Shown: in pieces, positions 10,670 to 23,824 of the stretch
Position numbering within the stretch: the stretch's first letter is position 1
Layout: every line of letters begins with the position of its first letter
Assembly: GCA_025765615.1 (NCBI GenBank)
Contig: JAIVFJ010000117.1
Location: 141,401-205,400 of the forward strand
DNA length: 64,000 bases
Direction: 5' to 3'
From: Zopfochytrium polystomum
Taxonomy: Eukaryota > Chytridiomycota > Chytridiomycetes > Chytridiales > Chytridiaceae
The notes under the pieces: generated by a model
What the model was told of the DNA's origin: nothing
The model's database searches: none
Seen by the model: only the letters and a program-made list of their open reading frames with translations
Made by a program: the position numbers and the translations under genes

Positions 10670-10794
10670 AGTTACAATATTAATAATTAACTCTTGCTGC
10701 AGCTAATATCTGACCGAGTGGGCAAGGACGGAAAACAAAAGAAAAGAAAAAAACAAAAATAACAAGAGAAAGGGAAAGAATCGATCGCATCTGG
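9404..10794. other. Region upstream of the dioxygenase gene, with simple repeats
   Basis: This holds a 43-bp A tract (9683-9725), a GA run (about 10108-10142), a CCAG repeat (about 10241-10268), CA/GCAC repeats and a CT-rich run (about 10567-10668). No coding domain is recognisable. The promoter and 5' leader of the dioxygenase gene should lie here; a clear TATA box was not found. Confidence 0.5.
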
Positions 10795-10806
10795 AAAAAA
10801 AAAAAA

Positions 10807-13800
10807 ATGTCGGCCACGTCGTCGTCGTCGTCGGCCGCGAGGGGGACGGCTGCAACAGCGCCAGCAGCAACCGCATCAGCGACAGCACCAACTTCAACAA
10901 CAACAGGAGCGGCAGCAACTCGATCGTCGCCACTACAGCCGGCAGCAAATCCCGCAGTCGTCTCTCTCCTGTCGCAGCAGCTGATGCTCAACTCCGCGAA
11001 CACCACGGCGTCCGCGGCCTTCCCATCCTCCTCCTCCTCTTCGTCCGCCGCCGCGATCGCTCCAGCGCATCTCTCCCGCCTCGACATCCCCCTTACAGCG
11101 GGCTCCTCTGCAATGCCAGTATCAGGCGCTGCCAACTCCTCCGCAGGTTCCAGCAGCTCGGCGCCCCCATCGAATGCGTCCACCTCAGCCGACAGCAACG
11201 CATCGGGCGCGCCGCACCGGCAGCTGCCCCTTCCCCTCCCCACACCCGCCCTGAAAAAGAAGACGATCCCGACCCTCGCCGAGTACGGCGTCAGCGCGAC
11301 CAGCGCGTTCATGCCGACCGATCCGCCGCCGCTTCTTCGCCTTCCAGCCTACTTTGAGCCATGGGAGCTCGTCCTCGACGACTTGACGAGCCTTCTCCTG
11401 GCAAACAGGCTCCGCAGGCGCGTACTCGCCCTACCCACCCTCGACACGGCGCGCCTGTCGACACTCCGCGAGTGGCAGCGCGCCTACCTTGTACTGTCGT
11501 TCATTGGGCAAGGATACGTGTGGGGAAAGAACGAGAACGCAGAAGAGGTAAGAGGGGACAGTGTAGGAATAGACCTGAGTGCTTTGCTCGAGTGGAGTTC
11601 CCTGCTCTGGTTGCGTTGTGTGCGAGGTAACACACCGGGCAATCGGATCAGATCGGAAGTGCCGACAGTCCTCTGTCGGTTGTGGATGCTGCCGATTGTG
11701 TGATTGTCGAGTCATCACCCACCACCCATTTCTCATCAGAAATTTCAAATCCACCTGCCCGACACGGGTCCGGCTTGTTCCGCGTGTCGTTTGATCATTA
11801 CTAAACTTTGCCACGTCTCACGATTCCCTTTTTTCTTCAACCGACAACGCCAACCAGGTTCTCCCCGCAAACGTGGCAGTCCCATGGTGCGCCGTCTGCT
11901 TCCACCTGGACCTTAAGCCGATCATCTCTTACGCTTCTGTGGAGCTGTACAACTACAAACTGCTCGACCCTCTGGACCCTCCTACCCTTGACAACCTCGC
12001 CATCCTGCACACCTTCTCTGGAGGTACCGATGAGGCATGGTTCTACCTCATCAGTCTCGCCATGGAGGCAGCGGGCGCCCCGGCAGTCCCTGCAATCATT
12101 GACGCTCTGAACGCAGTCGAGACAGGTGACCTCCCTCGGCTCCGAGCTGCCCTGGAGATAATCGAGGTGGCTATTGAGCAGCTGAACGAGATATTGCCGC
12201 GCATGTACGAAAAGGTGAGTTTCGCTGTGCTTGGGGCGTTTGTGAACCTCTCTTCGGCCTCTGACAATGGGTGATATTCACAGAACGACGGCCACATCTT
12301 CTTCCACCGCGTCCGCCCCTACATGAATGGATGGGAAAAGTCAGACGACCTACCGAACGGCGTTCTATATGAGGGTGTCACGGCTGTGAACGGAGTCCCT
12401 AATGGGCTGCCGTCCACCGGCGAGCTTCCTCAGGGAACCTACGGAAAGTACGCCGGTGCGAGCGCTGGCCAGAGTCCTCTCATCCATGTTATCGATTTGG
12501 CGATGGGCATCACGCACTTTCCAGCGAAAACCATGGGAGGCCCTCCACCCACGCCATCCGGAACTCCCATTACTCACCAGCCCCAGTCGCCGAGCGGTCA
12601 GGACGCCAGCGTCTTGGCGGCGCGGGCCGCAGTCTCCCCCACATCACCACGCGCGTTCAGCTTTTCGCTCTCCAACATGATGTCCAGCATGCGCGGCAGT
12701 CTCGCTACCTCGCCCGCAGCGCCTTCCCCCATCTTCTCAACCACTCCCTCCCTTCTCAGCGCTGTGAACGACCCGGCGGCACCGTCTTTGCCCGTAATCC
12801 ACTCAACGTCGGCTGCTACACCGACTGGAGCTGCGGCGCCAGAAGCCGGAACGCCTGTCGCGACCCCTTCGTCCTCGAAGTTCAACTTTATCCACGCGAT
12901 GCGAGAGTACATGCCGGGCCCGTTCCGGCGCTTTGTCTACGCGATCGCCGACTCGTACTCGATCCGTTCCTTTGTCGAGGGTATCCGCATTGCTGCGCTC
13001 AAGCGGCGTCTTTTGCACATACGCAGCCGCCAGCGCAAGTCCGAGTACGGCCACAACGACCCGGACCTGGACCAGGACGAGGAACTTTCTCCAGAGGACG
13101 CCGCGACGGTCGCGGAGGCGGTGGCGGTGGCCTCGTCAGCACCGATGGCGTGCTCTCTCTCCCTGTCGCTTGGACTTGCGTCCAGCCCACGCGGCGCCAA
13201 AACGCAACACGGCACCACCGACGGTGGCGTGGCGTTTGAGCTCGATGACAGCGACGTTGGTGCCGCAGCCGCCGACGAGGACGACGACGACGACGTGGAA
13301 GACGTGGACGACGACACGACCGCGTTGGCACCCTCTGTTGCCGGCGACGACAGCAGCGAGCACAGCGGCCGCGCCTCGTCCAGCGCTGCGACGGCGGCGG
13401 CAGCGGCGGCAGTGGCCTCCGCGTCGAACGGCCGGCGGCACACCGGGTCCCGCGCGAACAATGCCAAGCGCGCGCGCGCGGAAGACGCCACCGCCACGGA
13501 GAAGGCGTGGCTGGGCGAAGTCGACTCGACGGTGGACGCGTTCAACCGGTGCGTGGAGGGGATGCGCGCGTTCCGCGACAAGCACATTCAGATGGTGGCG
13601 CTGTACATTGTGGTGCAGGCGCGCAAGAAGATGGAGGTCGGGTACGTCGGGACGCCGGCTGGAGTCAAGACGGAGCGGGTAAACCAGGCGCTGCTCGCGA
13701 GGGGCACTGGTGGAACCAGTTGAGTATTGAAGTGTTTGCTTTCGAGTCTTTTTTTTTTTCACTCGTTCGCATGTCGACATTATGTTCTAACGACTGTGCA

Positions 13801-13892
13801 CTTGCCATCCTCCCCTTTTCTCAGACTTGATGCCCTTCCTGAAGCAGACTCGCGACGAGACCACCGCAGCCAGGGTAGGACCATCGGTGTGA
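10807..13892 (+). CDS. Indoleamine 2,3-dioxygenase, four exons, with long inserts
   Basis: The enzyme uses a cytosolic haem to open the indole ring of tryptophan, the first step of the kynurenine route to NAD. I read exons 10807-11547, 11858-12214, 12284-13718 and 13825-13892 (866 residues), joined at GT/AG sites that keep frame. Family blocks in order: LPAYFEPWELVLDDL, REWQRAYLVLSFIGQGYVWG, LPANVAVPWC, FSGGTDEAWFYLISLAMEAAG, AGASAGQSPLIHVIDLAMGI, MREYMPGPFRRF, FRDKHIQMVALYIV and GTGGTNLMPFLKQTRDET. The His in RDKHIQM (near residue 800) is the expected haem ligand. Usual family length is 400-600; the excess is a Ser/Ala/Thr-rich N-terminus of about 130 residues, a Ser/Pro-rich insert before MREYMPG and an acidic, low-complexity insert after it (13060-13500). 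The last donor (GTTGAG) is weak. Confidence 0.9.
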
Positions 13893-14560
13893 AGGTCTTG
13901 AACAACCACTGCTGCGGCTCCCAGTCTCTGCAGGTGGTAAAACGGAGCTTTTCATCGCGAAAGTTGCCATTCCTTTGACATCTTTGCCCTCTTTAGTTTT
14001 TTTTTTTTGTTTTTTTGTTTTTTTGTTGGCATGTTCTGCTTGCTGAGTTTTCTTTTTTTTTGTTTTGACCGGTTTATCTCTTCGAAATAACCCCCGTTCC
14101 ACTCTCCGACCTTCTTTCCCTTCAAAGACGGTAAGCAAAGGTTCCGTGGTGCATTTTCCCTTTGCTGCTATCACGCCCTCCCCCTACCACTCTTGTTCGC
14201 CGGTTGGACCCGAACTCGTTGCTCGCCCCCGCTCTTGTCCTGTCTCCTTTGACGAACAAAGCTTTTCCACTGCGGCCAAGCGTGACCCTCGCTCCCTTCT
14301 TCGTTTCTTGTTTTTCTAATACTTTTGGAAAAAGGACTTCACTGCAATTGTGTTCCATTTGCACTGCAAAAATAGGTGGTGCCCAAAGTTTTAGGGATAT
14401 CGCTGTAACATAGTGCCAACCTGTTTTGGTCACACACATTACATTCACCTAATTCTGCAGAAATCCAACTGGATTTCCAACGGTGAAAAAACCAAAGTCC
14501 AAGGGCTCCCGCCCTCGATTGGGTGAGCTCCAAAAACGTGAAAAACTTTGGTGGATCTTC

Positions 14561-14593
<33 letters not shown>

Positions 14594-14799
14594 TTGCGGA
14601 TTTAAATTTGTTGAGGCTGTTGCTTTGACCTTTCGTTTTGAGCTGAACTGGCAATCCCAGCCACGAAACGAGCGGTAATCTTTCCCAAGAAGAGGCAGGT
14701 TGAACCACTAGCAAAACAGTAAAGCCTTTTGTTCCTTCCTTTTTTTTTTCGTTTCGTGTCTTCCAGAAAAATAAAATGGAAAGGCCGGCCTTTCAATAT
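13893..14799. other. Region between the dioxygenase gene and copia remnants
   Basis: T-rich tracts after 13990 may belong to the dioxygenase 3' end. A 30-bp A tract lies at 14562-14591. I see no coding domain on either strand. Confidence 0.4.
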
Positions 14800-17385
14800 T
14801 AATTAAAACCGTAAAAGTTTTGGGGACAGCTTTGATGCGCGAAGGTCAAAAACCCCATACAAACAATCACCGGCTCGTTGATTATGCAGCTGGTTCAAGG
14901 GTGTCCTTTGTGAAGAGCTGTAGTGGCTTGTGGCTTTGCCTGTAGAATAATCCGTAGTCCCAGGTGCCTCAGAGGTAACGAAGCAGGCGATGGAGTGCAT
15001 TGCGACGGCACTGGTGTGGCTTCAGTTGGAACTGGGAGAGTAGATTTGTTGCAAATGCGATATCTGGTCAAGTTTGTGTTGTGAGGTATTGAATTTTCAT
15101 GAGTGTGGATTGATAGCAGCTTGAGTTGCTCCCGCTGAGTTTGATTGATGTTTCATCATGCATAAGGTGATAGACATTGGAGTTGATGCAATGTCAAGGT
15201 TGTCCCACATTTTCTCTTCAGTGAGAATTGTCCTGGTGTATTCGTCTGGGCCCATCCAAATGCCTTTGGAGTTGTGCTTGAGGTGGATGCGAATCACTTG
15301 GCTGACCGTAGTTTCCTCAAGAGACATGCTGTACTCAGTGCAAAAAGCATCCTCAATTTTTGCGACAAGAGCTGGGGTGTGGGCCATGACGTTGATGTCA
15401 TCGACAAAAGCAAAGATGATTTCAAACGTGTGCTGCTGAGGACCTACTCAAAAGAAGAGGCAGGGCTCGGCAAGAGATTGATTGAAGCCAAGCTTCTCGA
15501 CAATGAACTTGAGAAGGGTCAGGAACCAGTTGTGTCCAGATTGATGGAGTCCATGGAGGCTCTTGAGGCGTTTGCAGAATAGTTTCTTTCCATCTGGAGT
15601 GAATCGCTCGTGGCCTTTTGGTGGATGCATGTAGATGACTTCTTTGAGAAAAGCCTACAGCAAAGGTTGGGTTTTCGGCCTTGGCAATATTCAAATAGAA
15701 TTCAACCAGTGCGAGTGTGTTGCACACAATTGCGCAGGAATGAAGCATGGCGTATTGCATAGGACCAGAAGAACCGTGGAAGCTGGGCTTCAATCCGGAG
15801 ACAGGAAGCAATGTGGGTGATGACCTTGATGGCATTTTGTGCAACACCATCGCCCTCCTTGACATAAGGGACAGAAGGCTGGAAGATGATGGGAGAGGTT
15901 GGTGGTTGATGCAGTAGGTCTCAAATTGCTGAGTGTTAAGACCAAGGTGTTCTGCCCGTACAAATAGTGTTCGGCAACTGGGGAAGAGTTGCTCTTCAAA
16001 ATCAATGCGATCAATCATCTGTTGAGTGTGCCTGCTGTGCGAGTGAGAGTGTTGACCCAAGTATAGCCTGTGGCGTAGTTGACAATAACTTCAAAGTAGT
16101 TTAAACTGTCAAGAGGAAGTGTACTGATCTTGCCAGTTTGGTCAGTACACAGCATCTGCAGTGGAGCAAAATCCAAACAAGGCTTGGCCATGAGGTGTTG
16201 CTGGCACATCTTTGCCATATCGCAAATGAGGCAAGGCTTGTGTGTTGTTGGTGGTGGAGCAGGAGCACCGTCGACATCACCAGACTTGAGAGTGTCGTGT
16301 ACTTGTTCTTGGTGGATGTGGCCAAAATGTTGGTGCCAAAGGTTGCATGCAGTTGCTGGTAATGCATAGGCAATGGGCTCAACTGAAATTGTCCTCTGTG
16401 CAGCTGGGTGCTGGACTGGAATGAGATAGTAAAGGCCGTCACGTCCTTTGCCAATCTTGATGCCGTGTTGAGATGTGAGGGTAGCAAGATCAAGAAGTAA
16501 GACAGAATCTTGAGTGAATAGCGTCCCAGCAGTTGAGTCTTGGAGGACATGAGACACAGAGAGGAGCGGTTCCTTGAGTGATGGGACATGAAGCACATTG
16601 CGGAGCACCACATCAAACCAGGAAAAGTGAGAGTGACAGATCCAATTCCTTTGATGCGGCATTCATGGTCATCTGCTAGGCGGGCATGGTGTTCAGTTTC
16701 AAATCGTTGGTACTCAGCGAATTGCTCCCTTTGTGGGATCATTGTGGGTACAGCTCCAGAATCGATCATGTACAGAAGAGAGGCTATGCCTGTGTGTGAC
16801 GCGCTCACTGTTGCAATGTTCACAAAGAAGTAGAAGCAAGAGGGACTGTTTATTTGAGAAGACGAAGAAACAGAGGGTTCTCCTGTAGCAGGTTGAGGGT
16901 GAAATCCAGAGAAAGGAACAAGAGTTGCTTGTGGTGCAGCCTCAGTTGGTACAACCACAGTTGCTGAGGCTGAAGCATGGTTTGGTTGAGCTGGTGTGAA
17001 GTGCTGTGCTTGGAGCCTGGCTGAGATGGCATTGGCTTGGCACATGTGCAGACAGTGCTCAGACTTGTGCGTGTGTGCATTGGTGGCCAAGCTGGGAACC
17101 TCTGCACAGAACTCGCACCCAGTGCCTTCAACTCTTCCAAGATGTCAATGGATTGAGGTAGCCTTTGGCTCCAGCCTATGGGTGACTCCTGGCTTGCAGC
17201 GGTCATGACAGTCCGAAGGTTGCTAATAAAGTCATTGAATTCTGTCAGCGTCTTGCCAGTGAACATGCCAATGAACGAGTTTAGGTTGGACGACATTGGG
17301 TTGTGTGTAGTTATGATCCTGTTGCAGGAGAAAACCAGTAGCTGGAAAAATTTGGAGCTGTTGCTTGGCAGTGCGGTGGTGACAA
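14800..17385 (-). pseudogene. Copia (LTR-B group) polyprotein remnant
   Basis: Read from right to left it gives Gag (from about 17296, NLNSFIGMFTGKTLTEFNDF), protease (YMIDSGAVPTMIPQREQF near 16770), the region before integrase (FDVVLRNVLHVPSLKEPLL), zinc-binding HxxxH/CxxC remnants (near 16200-16330), integrase pieces (16000-16160) and reverse transcriptase / RNase H linker sequence (EETTVSQVIRIHLKHNSKG near 15250-15330). Gag is internally deleted compared with the copy at 26.9-30.7 kb, frames change many times, and the left end breaks inside the RNase H linker at LEPAA followed by a stop (about 14885). Confidence 0.8.
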
Positions 17386-19009
17386 ATACTGTTCCACTTA
17401 ATACTCAGAGTATTTGTCATCAGCACAAGTCAGTGCCCAGGTCTGCATTGGCAGTGGCTTGCTCTCCCATGGGCATCGCGAGAACAATAACTGACAGTCA
17501 CAATAGGTTTGGGTCCCTCTTGTGCCTCTTGCTGCTAGCCAGTCATGTGAGACTGTGCTCTCTAACTCCACACCTAGGGCCATAGGTGGAAACTAGAGCA
17601 TGGACCTAAATACCAAACCTGACTAATGTAAAGGGGCAAAAGGAGTGTGTCTAGGGTCACTAGACAGGAAAGTGTATTTGAAGTCTTAAAAAGCCCAAGA
17701 AAAACACAAATAAATCTCTAACACAAAGAGGGGGTTCTCACACCAAAGCAGAAACAGACACAATCACAAAAGAAAGTATAATTTTCTGGTCAAAGACAAC
17801 CCCAGGTATTAGCATGAAAGGAAGAGGGTCTGAACCTAGTGAACCAGGCCCACCAAAGGCCAAAGGAACCATCACCAGGGACAGGGAGGAATACCAGAGA
17901 GACCATACCACCACATAATACCTGACCAGCCAACTCATTCATATCACCTTGAGAGACCTGCATTTGAAGCGATGCATTGACAGGAACCAGCGAGGCACTA
18001 CCACAGTTTTACCCTCCCACCGTCCATCATCAAGTAGCTCCTACCCCAGACCAGCCTAAACAGTATGCAGAATGGTGAGGTGCACTGGGACTTGAACCCA
18101 ACACACTGCCATAAATGGCCAACAGAACCAATTCTCCTGTCACACGCCAGGGGACTGCCACCCCCAGCTCACGCACACAGTCAGAGAAGGAAAAGGGCAG
18201 GCAAGAAGATTTCAGGTAAAGGTTCCAAGGGGCAACAAGAATGGGGGGTGGGCTGCTTAAATAGGAGAGGGTTGGAATGCTGATTGGTGCAAAGAGGAAG
18301 ACAGTCACTCACAGCCACAAAAGAAATGAGAGACACACACAGAGACAACAAACAAACAAATAAATAAAAGATAAAACAGTAAAAACACGAAAAACAGGAT
18401 AAACTACTAATTGAAAAAATAAGTAAAAATCATCAATGAAGAAAGGAGAAAAACCCCTATGATCTCATACCCTTTCATCATGGTAGATTATGGAGCAGCT
18501 CTGTGTTAGCTCTGTGTACACGTGGACTCTGTACTTCTACCCACTGAAGCACGTCATCCTAATCCATTTCCAAAAGTGAGGAGGGCAAGGCATTGTCATT
18601 GTGCAGAACTAAACGTTTCTGCATCATTCAGTCAGTGAATGCCAGCATGTCTTGAACTTACATCAAAGGATCGCTCTACACTGCTGAGTTAGAGGGCCTC
18701 TTGCCAGTAGTGCAGAGCAGCCTGACCCATTCAGCCAGTGACTTAGTGCGTAATAACATGAATAACATACATGGCCGCGGCTAAGAGACAGTCCAAATTT
18801 CAGTGGTTCAGCTTATAGGAACAATAATAACCCATGAAAATAATAAGAAATGGGGTCCAGCTGTGTTACGTCACTTTCGTGAAACGTTGTTTGGTCGAGT
18901 CAAATTGATAATCCTCACAAGTTATCAGTTAAAAAAGCAGGGTATACTCTTTTTATTTCAGGTCGCAGGCTCAACAGCCTGTCGTCCTCACAGTCAGTTC
19001 CGCCCAACA
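17386..19009 (-). repeat. LTR-B split by R1 copy 2
   Basis: The minus-strand LTR-B beginning TGTTGGGCGGAACTGAC at 19009 is cut after 17 bp by R1 and resumes at 17545, running to about 17386 where it is truncated. Removing R1 and one copy of GTCA restores the LTR-B sequence seen at 31860-31887. It sits in the position of the 5' LTR of the copia remnant to its left. Confidence 0.7.
17546..18992 (-). mobile_element. Element R1, copy 2 (1.45 kb), inserted into LTR-B
   Basis: It has the same termini as copy 1 in reverse (plus strand TGTGAGACTGTGCTC to CGTCCTCACA). The 4-bp repeat GTCA on each side (17542-17545 and 18993-18996) is a target duplication, because the intact LTR-B has one GTCA there. 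Compared with copy 1 it lacks roughly 700 bp internally and shares the outer parts, including the tRNA-like module. The insertion is younger than the LTR-B it disrupts. Confidence 0.75.
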
Positions 19010-19199
19010 CCCCTTGTGCTTAAGCCCATTCAGCACAAGGAACACAGGATGCTCTTTTATAGTGATAAACACTAGAGCCTGTGAGGGATATGATGAATGG
19101 CAATAAAGATAAAATAAATATAGGGGGCCAATATAATGACATAGTCACAACTGGGGAAGAGCTTTTAGGGAGACCCCAGCTAAGACCATGATCCAGTGA

Positions 19200-19808
19200 G
19201 ATTAGGAACACAGTTTGCTGTTATATGGTTGGGCCAAGTTATGGCCTCACAACAGACAAACACTGGGAGGGAGGTCTAGATGTGCTTTGCTACGTCAAGG
19301 GAACTGCTGATGTGGCACTTGTGTTTCAACAGGGTGGCAAGATGGAACTTGTGGGATACTCTGATTCTGACTTTGCCTCAGACAAAGTGTCTGCAAAGAC
19401 TGTCTATGGATTTGTATTCTTCCTTGGAAACTGTGCTATTAGCTGGAGGAGCAAACGCTCGGCCTCAGTTGCAACCCCAACAACAGTGGCAAATCGGAAG
19501 GCCTCTTGGAGGCCACAAAGGAAGCGATTTGGCTGCACAGACTGTTGGGGGAGATTGGTCACCCTGATTCATGGTCAACCACTATCTATGAAGACAATAC
19601 CTCAGTCATCAAGACAGGGACAGGGGACTGGAATCTCCAGCGTACCAAGCACAAAGCAGTGAAGGTCGAATTCGTGCAGGAGAAAATCCAGCATGAGAAA
19701 GTCATCTCTGTTGAGCACAAGCTGACAATGGAGATGGTTGCGGACATTTTTACCAAGTTGTTGGGACCCTCTGTGTTCAGGAAACATGCAGAAGCATTGG
19801 GACTTTGA
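19200..19808 (+). pseudogene. Copia (LTR-C group) RNase H end
   Basis: The plus strand encodes the copia RNase H pattern: MELVGYSDSDFASDKVSAKT, SKRSASVATPTTVA, then after a one-base frame change LEATKEAIWLHRLLGEIG, YEDNTSVIKT, RTKHKAVKVEFVQEKI and MVADIFTKLLGPSVFRKHAE, which is the normal copia C-terminus. Reverse transcriptase is missing to the left, where sequence joins the repeat mosaic. The stop at 19806-19808 is followed by a purine-rich GAGTGGGAG tract directly before LTR-C, as expected for a polypurine tract. Confidence 0.8.
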
Positions 19809-19844
19809 TTTAGTGGGTAAAAGGGTGTCACACATGAGTGGGAG

Positions 19845-20979
<1,135 letters not shown>

Positions 20980-21046
20980 CCAATGTCTCAACCAGCTTAT
21001 CCATTCTTGAAGAGACGTTTGAATAATGGATGCTTGACACATCCAG

Positions 21047-22554
<1,508 letters not shown>

Positions 22555-22579
<25 letters not shown>

Positions 22580-22945
22580 TGTTCAGCATTGTAACTACCT
22601 GCCGGAAGGTTACACAATGGTGACCTTTGAAGAGTACCTTGCTCTAGAGGCCGAAAGTCTGAAGGTTGCAGACAACGAAAAAAAAAGTCTCAACAAACCA
22701 TTCGATGGACAATCGACGCCTGAAGAACCGCCTAACCAAGAGATCGCAATGGGGGCTTGATACATCGGAAGCACAGAGGAGACTGATACTGTGGTCGGGT
22801 GCCGCAATGACCCACACTGTTTCTGCAGAGGCCGAACTTCAAAACTCGATTAGTACAGCAGCCAAGATAATATTCTCAAGCCTCGAGTTATGGAGGACGC
22901 AATGCAAGGAGCAAGTGGGCGGTTTCATCTCGAAGATGTGTGTGT
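22555..22945 (+). pseudogene. Tail and domain B, copy 3 (fragment without ubiquitin)
   Basis: It starts inside the tail ([20 protein letters not shown]) and ends at a stop at 22758-22760, then the domain B frame RRLILWSGAAMTHTVSAEAE follows and breaks at about 22940 in a (GT)n run. Ubiquitin and the hydrophobic segment are absent. The domain B frame sits +1 to the tail here but -1 in copy 2, so a simple read-through is not conserved. Confidence 0.55.
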
Positions 22946-23824
22946 GTGTGTGTGTGTTTGAAGTCAGTCTTCGCAAGGTTTTCTTTTTTCCTTTCTCCTC
23001 TCACTTGACTTTATTTTCCGTCAGATGCAGGTTAAGATCTGTGAAACGAGGAGACCCGAGAGAGAGAGAGAGAGAGAGGAAACAGAAAGAAATAAGAAAA
23101 TTAAGGATTAAACAAAAACGGGGAACGGAGCGAAGAGATGAAGCGAGTTGTTGGGAATATTTTTCACGATAATCTCCCGAGGCGCGTGGTGACGAAGAGC
23201 AAGGAGTTAAACAAGAATGTGTGGGAAAGATCCGCCAGCCCACCAGGGGAAATGAGAATGGATTTCTTGCAAATCGGAACAGAAAGTGGGAGCCCTGGAG
23301 GATGCAAGTAAACCCCGATGTCCACAAATACATGCCAACCACTCAAACGAGATGATCGACATACCCACAGTCAATAAAAAAGCACAACACTATCGTGAAG
23401 AAGCTGAAGCGTTACCCAAATCTCTTGCTTGCTTGCAGCGAGAAAGGTCGGGGGACTAGCTAGGGCCACTCGCCCTTCAAAATGGCGAGCGGTCGCCAAA
23501 ATCGGATCCTCCCCTCGTCGCTGGATGATGGTGCCCCGGCGGCAGGAGCGGACCTTGCACCGGCAGCCCGTTGCTCTCGCCCAGCGTCGGTTGCGCCGAC
23601 TGTGCAGAGCTCGGTTCCGCGGCCAGCTGGAAGGACGTGCGCAGTGTAAACAGCGGCGGGGGGAAAAACGAGATGCGCCGTCGGGGGTCTTCGTGGTGGT
23701 GGTGGTGGTGGGCTGCCGCTGTTGCTGCTGTTGCGGTCGCGCTGGTCGGGCGCGGGGGTGAGGGCGGCTGGGAAGTGGAGCATTGGGAACGGCTGCGAAG
23801 GGGTGGCTTCCGTGTTTGGTGAGT
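22946..23824. other. Gap between the ubiquitin cluster and the RING gene
   Basis: A TG run (22937-22957), a GA run (about 23057-23079) and moderately GC-rich sequence. The part nearest 23824 is the 3' end of the RING gene on the minus strand. No other coding domain was recognised. Confidence 0.4.

Noticed and set aside
12933..13682. 249-codon plus-strand frame rich in Arg/Thr, and several minus-strand frames over the same stretch
   Set aside because: Off-frame readings of the GC-rich acidic insert of the dioxygenase; no motifs, and the sense frame is confirmed by flanking conserved blocks.
23429..23761. Plus-strand Arg-rich frame left of the RING gene
   Set aside because: Overlaps the 3' part of the RING gene region on the other strand and is only composition-driven.
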